From Neckera pumila (taxonomy: Eukaryota > Streptophyta > Bryopsida > Hypnales > Neckeraceae): a stretch of 64,000 bases of DNA. The stretch spans positions 11,224,501 to 11,288,500 of the forward strand of contig OZ018411.1 in the NCBI GenBank assembly GCA_963969595.1, given 5' to 3'. Made by a program: the position numbers and the translations under genes. Of this stretch, positions 60,139 through 64,000 are shown in pieces; the first letter of the stretch is position 1, and each line of letters opens with the position of its first letter. The notes beneath the pieces are model-generated. The model did no database searches. It was not told where the DNA came from and saw nothing but the letters and a program-made list of their open reading frames with translations.

Positions 60139-61111
60139 TTACTTCTTTTTCCACAACTCTGCATCCTTCTTCACCTTCTTCACCGTCTTCAGAACGTCCT
60201 CCGGTTTCGCAGTGGCTGTCACGAACACCTTCATGTCGTACATGTCACAAATCACAGGCTTCTCCACCCCTGCACAAATGCCAAAAAGATTGCTAAATCA
60301 AAAAGATTCATTCCAAAAATTCAATCCCCTTCACTGCGACTCCAAGCAGAGGAATGGTAGCGAAATTGCACAAAATCGAAGTAAGTGGGCAAGAAAAAGA
60401 TTTAAATCCTCACCCTTCATACTCTCGAGTTTTTTCCTCACTTTGCGGGCGCACGAATCGCAGCATAGAGGTACCTTTATCTCGATGAGCTGCATCACGA
60501 ATTCAAACGCGTGAGCTTCGTCTGAACTAGCACTGGCACGAAAAACCAGCGACATATCGCGGAAGCACACCTCCCCTCGCAAATCTAGCCATGACCAAAA
60601 CAGAAATCCCTTCTAGGATAATTGCGCAGCAACAATTTCAACTTGCAAGAAGCACAACAACGCGGCACATTCAATTTCCAACTCCACACTGTACCTGCGG
60701 TTTCTTGTCATCCTTCTTGTCGTCTTTCTTTTCCTCTTTCTTTTCCTCTTTCTTCTCCACTTTCTTCTCCTCCTTCTTCTCCACTTTCTTCTCCTCTTTC
60801 TTCTCCTCCTTCTTCTCCTTGTCCTTCTTCTCCTGCTTCAACGCTTCCTGCCGCAAAGCCTCGAGATAACCTTGGTTGGGATATCCAAACCACTGCTCGC
60901 AAAACACACAATAAAAAATCGTCAGTAATAAAGCTCGTCGTGTCCTCACACCCGCAAAACTAATAACCTTCCCAAACGCACTCGAAACTAAGATTCTAAC
61001 TCAAAAAGCAAAGCATTAACGAAAACTCACATAAGTCATAGACTGATCGGGCTGAAGCGGCGTCGTGCTGTGGAACGGCTGAGGATAGTCATAGTAGTAC
61101 AACTCCACCAT
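60139..61111 (-). CDS. Heavy-metal-associated (HMA) domain protein, 4 exons
   Basis: Small plant protein with an HMA domain, a fold that binds metal ions such as copper through CxxC; roles in metal handling or as a protein-interaction module are known for the family, but the target is not evident here. Exons: 61111-61031, 60892-60695, 60489-60414, 60269-60139; all junctions are GT-AG and in phase, giving 161 residues. Residues 1-45 include a Tyr-rich start (MVELYYYDYPQPF). Residues 46-93 are an extended Lys/Glu/Asp linker of repeated EEKK-type units. The HMA domain covers about 94-155: LIEIKVPLCCDSCARKVRKK places the CxxC at C103-C106, followed by DMKVFVTATAKPEDVLKTVK. The protein ends in ELWKKK without a CaaX box, so it is not of the isoprenylated (HIPP) type. 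Acidic-basic linker and single HMA suggest the HPP class. Confidence 0.88.
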
Positions 61112-62652
61112 TGTGAATGTATCGAAATTCTCTCAATTAATCAAATCCTCTCAAGAATTCGTCACTATCTTCAAGCAAGCTCCTCTCACACTCGCTCTCA
61201 CTCTCTCTCACAACAAGAAGCTGAACATTCGGACCACAAAAACAAAGCAGATAAGCACAAATTGGCAAGTGTCACCAAGAGCAAGGAATAATATAGCAAG
61301 GCGAATCTTGTCCTGAGGTGTGGAAGGAAGAAGGAACCTGGCGGTTGATACAGTAAGCTTAAGGAGAAGACGACGACGACGACGACCCCACAGGCAGGGG
61401 AAGTCCCTTATCAGTCCACGCGGTTTGCCACTTTTGCTTCAATATCTTGTCGGTACCTACACTTCAGGGCCGGAGTATCAACCTCGGGCACCGGTTCTCA
61501 ACTGCTCCGGTCTTCGCTGAATCGTGGGTGGAGCAGAGCTGAGCATGTGCTCTTGCGCCCACCACAACGGACTGCGCGGAACGTGCGCGGTTTTGGAATG
61601 TTCCGTGAAAACCGCGTGTAAAGAAAGCCCTCGTTGTTTCGCTTCTCGAATTCCGATGTGAGTCGTACAGTAAGTTCCATGTCTTTTTCTGCTCATTAGT
61701 TTCTTTATCGACTCATCTCTGTACCTACTCATTTCTTTATCTACTCATTTCTTTACCTACTCAATTCTCTTTCATAGATGTACTGGAGTCTGGGATATTT
61801 ACAATAGTCGGTTTCAATTTTTTTTCCATTCCAAAACATGTTTTCAAATATAAACCTCTAGAGTAGATGTTCGTGCCATGTATAGGAGAAAAGGAAGACT
61901 TCCAGGTGCCAGCGAAGTTGGCAAAGGTCCAACCCACATCTTCTAAAGTTTGCAAAAGTGGGTTGCTAGAAAAGAAAAAGAAAAAGAAAAAAATAGAAAA
62001 AAGAAAGTTTGCAAAAGTTTGCAAAATATCTTCCACTGAGGTATGTGCACCTATTATTGTAACTAATTACAATTGAGCATAGTTACTATTAGTAAACATA
62101 ATTTAGTTTTGTTAGGTCTTCTTGGTTGCTAAAAGAAGATTCTAACACATTTTGGAATGCATTATTTAGACATTGTATGAATAAGTGATAAATTTTCAAA
62201 ATCACTTTATTTAGATGTAGTAAAAAGTTATTAGGGTCTCTAGTCTACTTTTTTGTATTTTGATTGTATACATCTTATGGTAAATTAAACATGCTTATTG
62301 CACGGCTTATTGCCAAGCAGATTTGCTCTCTAGTTACCTTAGAAAAGCTATTTGCCAACTCATGTATGTTTCAGAGATTGAAAAATTTGAGAGAAGCTAT
62401 TTGCAAGTCGAATTATGACATTCCGACAAGAAATGAAGACTCTGTTATTTTTCAAAGTTTGTTGGGACTAAATTGGTAAAGTATGGGTACTAGACCCATG
62501 CTAAACCACAAATTGAAGTGTCTCCTCCTTGAGTTCATTGTCATGATGCTAAAGGCTTGCTAAGATTGTGATAATGGGTGGGTGATTGATACAAATGGGA
62601 GGGATCAATAGATGTTGGAATTGGGTGACTAACAGCATTAGGTTGTTCTACC
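61112..62652. other. Upstream region of the HMA gene; no further gene seen
   Basis: The first 300 bp hold the probable promoter and leader of the minus-strand HMA gene, with CT-rich (61180-61215) and (GAC)n (61369-61386) tracts. GC content is raised to about 61680. Frames of 60-90 codons here overlap on both strands and resemble nothing known. Beyond 61760 the sequence is AT-rich, with a short repeat of TTTGCAAAAG words near 61940-62030. Confidence 0.5.
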
Positions 62653-63563
62653 TTAACCCCTAAAGGACCTCCTCAAAATTGTCATTTCTACTGCAAAGAG
62701 CAAAGAGTTTAAAAAATTGTTTTTCTTTGCATATCCAATCATAAGATCTTATATTTGACTAGTATATAAATATGTGGAAGAAATTTCAGAAACTTTAACC
62801 ACGTAGATTGCAAGATATATGCATTTAAATTGAAGAAAACAAGTTTTTTTCCAACTTGTTTGATTAGATTTTTTGGCTTTGAATCTTTTTAGTTCAAATT
62901 TTTTGCACTATTGAGATTGATTTTCTATTTATTTATGTCAAGTTGTTGAATTGAAAATCTACCAAAAAAATTTAGGAAAAAAAGAACTTAATTTTCACTC
63001 ATTAAAATATTGTTAAGTAGAGGTGGGTTCTAGATTGAAGAAAAAACTAAATTGTTAATAGCTTTTAGGTGGAATTGAATCACAATAATCCCATCGGCGC
63101 GATTGTTCTAGCAAGAAAATCTAACCCTATCTAACAATTTTGTTTGAGAAATTCTAAAAATTGCATTCAAAAATGAATTCTACAACTTATTTTTTCAAGA
63201 AGATGCTTAGATTGCCAAAAAAACTAAGATTGTCCATTACTTTCTCATTATTAGTCCAAATTGAATGAAACAAAGCTTCACATGTAGACAATAATATAGT
63301 CTTTGAGTGAAAAAATTGAAAAAAAAATGATTTTGACTTTTTTTGATTTTTTTTGTGTTGCCCGTCAAATTCCATTTTTACTTATTGTGCCATGACTTTT
63401 ACTCCCAGGCATCAATTAAAATAAAAACTGTATGTTCACAAACTCTTGCAAAAATATACAACCTCAAAAAGTCCCAAAAAAATATTACTAAAAATTGAGA
63501 CACTAGGAACCTTTCCGGACCAAAATTGTCCCACGAGGGGACAACCGGTCCTTTAGGGATTAG
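62653..63563. mobile_element. TTAA-type element, inverted relative of the 17494 copy
   Basis: Starts TTAA-CCCCTAAAGGACC at 62653 and ends GGTCCTTTAGGGATTAG near 63563, where the last TTAA and one G have mutated. Its interior is the reverse complement of the 17494 element: CATTTCTACTGCAAAGAGCAA near the left, and the small palindrome TTGTCCCACGAGGGGACAA near the right. About 911 bp, no transposase. It follows the sequence CTACC directly, like the 42852 element. Confidence 0.7.
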
Positions 63564-64000
63564 TCAATATCTAGGAGAATGTGATGCTTTTTGGTCAAAA
63601 ATAGGCAGTGTTGATTATGGGTGTATATACTTTAATGTATCTACACGGTCATTGTAAGAAACACTTCTCTTTTTTTTTGTCCCCTTGGCCTCAAACGGGT
63701 AGTCTTTTGTTTTTAATTCTCATGCCGTATGTCAATTTTATATGAAAATTGAAATGAAGGTATATGAGGTAGTTGTAGACATGGAATAATTTTTTCACTT
63801 CCTTCAATTTAGTTTATTATTTATAAAAAGACCCAATTAGAGGTCTATTCTTGCCATTTTAGGAGGTCTTCATGCTATTTTCCATCCAAAAATAGAAATT
63901 TAGAGGTCAAAATTGCAATATGAAGACTTCTACAAAAATTACACAAGTCCACAAAGAGATTTTGAAATTAATAAAGTATTAACCTTCTACATGTGCTCAA
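63564..64000. other. AT-rich window end without a recognised gene
   Basis: No supported frame, hairpin or element end is visible in these last bases. Confidence 0.6.

Noticed and set aside
60591..60963. Plus-strand Ser/Phe and Ser/Pro repeat proteins of 92 and 113 codons
   Set aside because: They are reverse readings of the Lys/Glu linker in exon 2 of the HMA gene.
1..64000. tRNA, rRNA or long LTR retrotransposon
   Set aside because: I saw no cloverleaf with the conserved GGTTCRANNCC arm, no rRNA-like stretch, and no reverse transcriptase or paired long direct repeats.

Overview
The window looks like nuclear DNA of a land plant whose sperm are flagellated (bryophyte, lycophyte, fern, cycad or Ginkgo). 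Three genes are typically plant: a receptor-like kinase of the At2g45590/At1g80870 type, a 3-hydroxyisobutyrate dehydrogenase-like enzyme with an organellar leader, and a small heavy-metal-associated (HMA) domain protein. A fourth, a DLEC1/CFAP81-like protein, belongs to motile cilia and is not expected in flowering plants, which lack them. Genes are few, introns are AT-rich with GT-AG borders, and most of the rest is small transposon debris. I cannot name the species.

Layout. 1-12.5 kb: no secure gene. It holds the end of a TTAA-flanked element, a palindromic repeat, two hAT-type MITEs with target duplications, a possible Helitron 3' end and several decayed or unassigned coding fragments. 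12.5-16.5 kb (minus): the dehydrogenase, 13 exons, 369 residues. 16.6-18.9 kb: a roughly 200-bp tandem array just upstream of that gene, split by two transposons. 19-25.5 kb: AT-rich, with small CACTA-type MITEs. 25.6-37.7 kb (plus): the DLEC1/CFAP81-like gene in about 15 exons, followed by a partial duplication of its last exon. 37.9-43.4 kb: nested MITEs. 45.5-47.95 kb (plus): the intronless kinase, followed by a tandem repeat. 49-59.5 kb: hairpins, a pogo-like element with a palindromic repeat inside it, A-rich retroelement-like tails and further MITE copies. 60.1-61.1 kb (minus): the HMA protein, 4 exons. 62.6-63.6 kb: another TTAA-flanked element.

The four genes share no evident pathway. 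The most notable signal is the mobile DNA: non-autonomous elements flanked by TTAA with ends CCCCTAAAG (piggyBac-like), and two families of TA-flanked MITEs sharing the terminal core ACCCATTCCCGACCA. They are nested in one another, and the gene's 3' end supplies a paired empty and occupied TTAA site.
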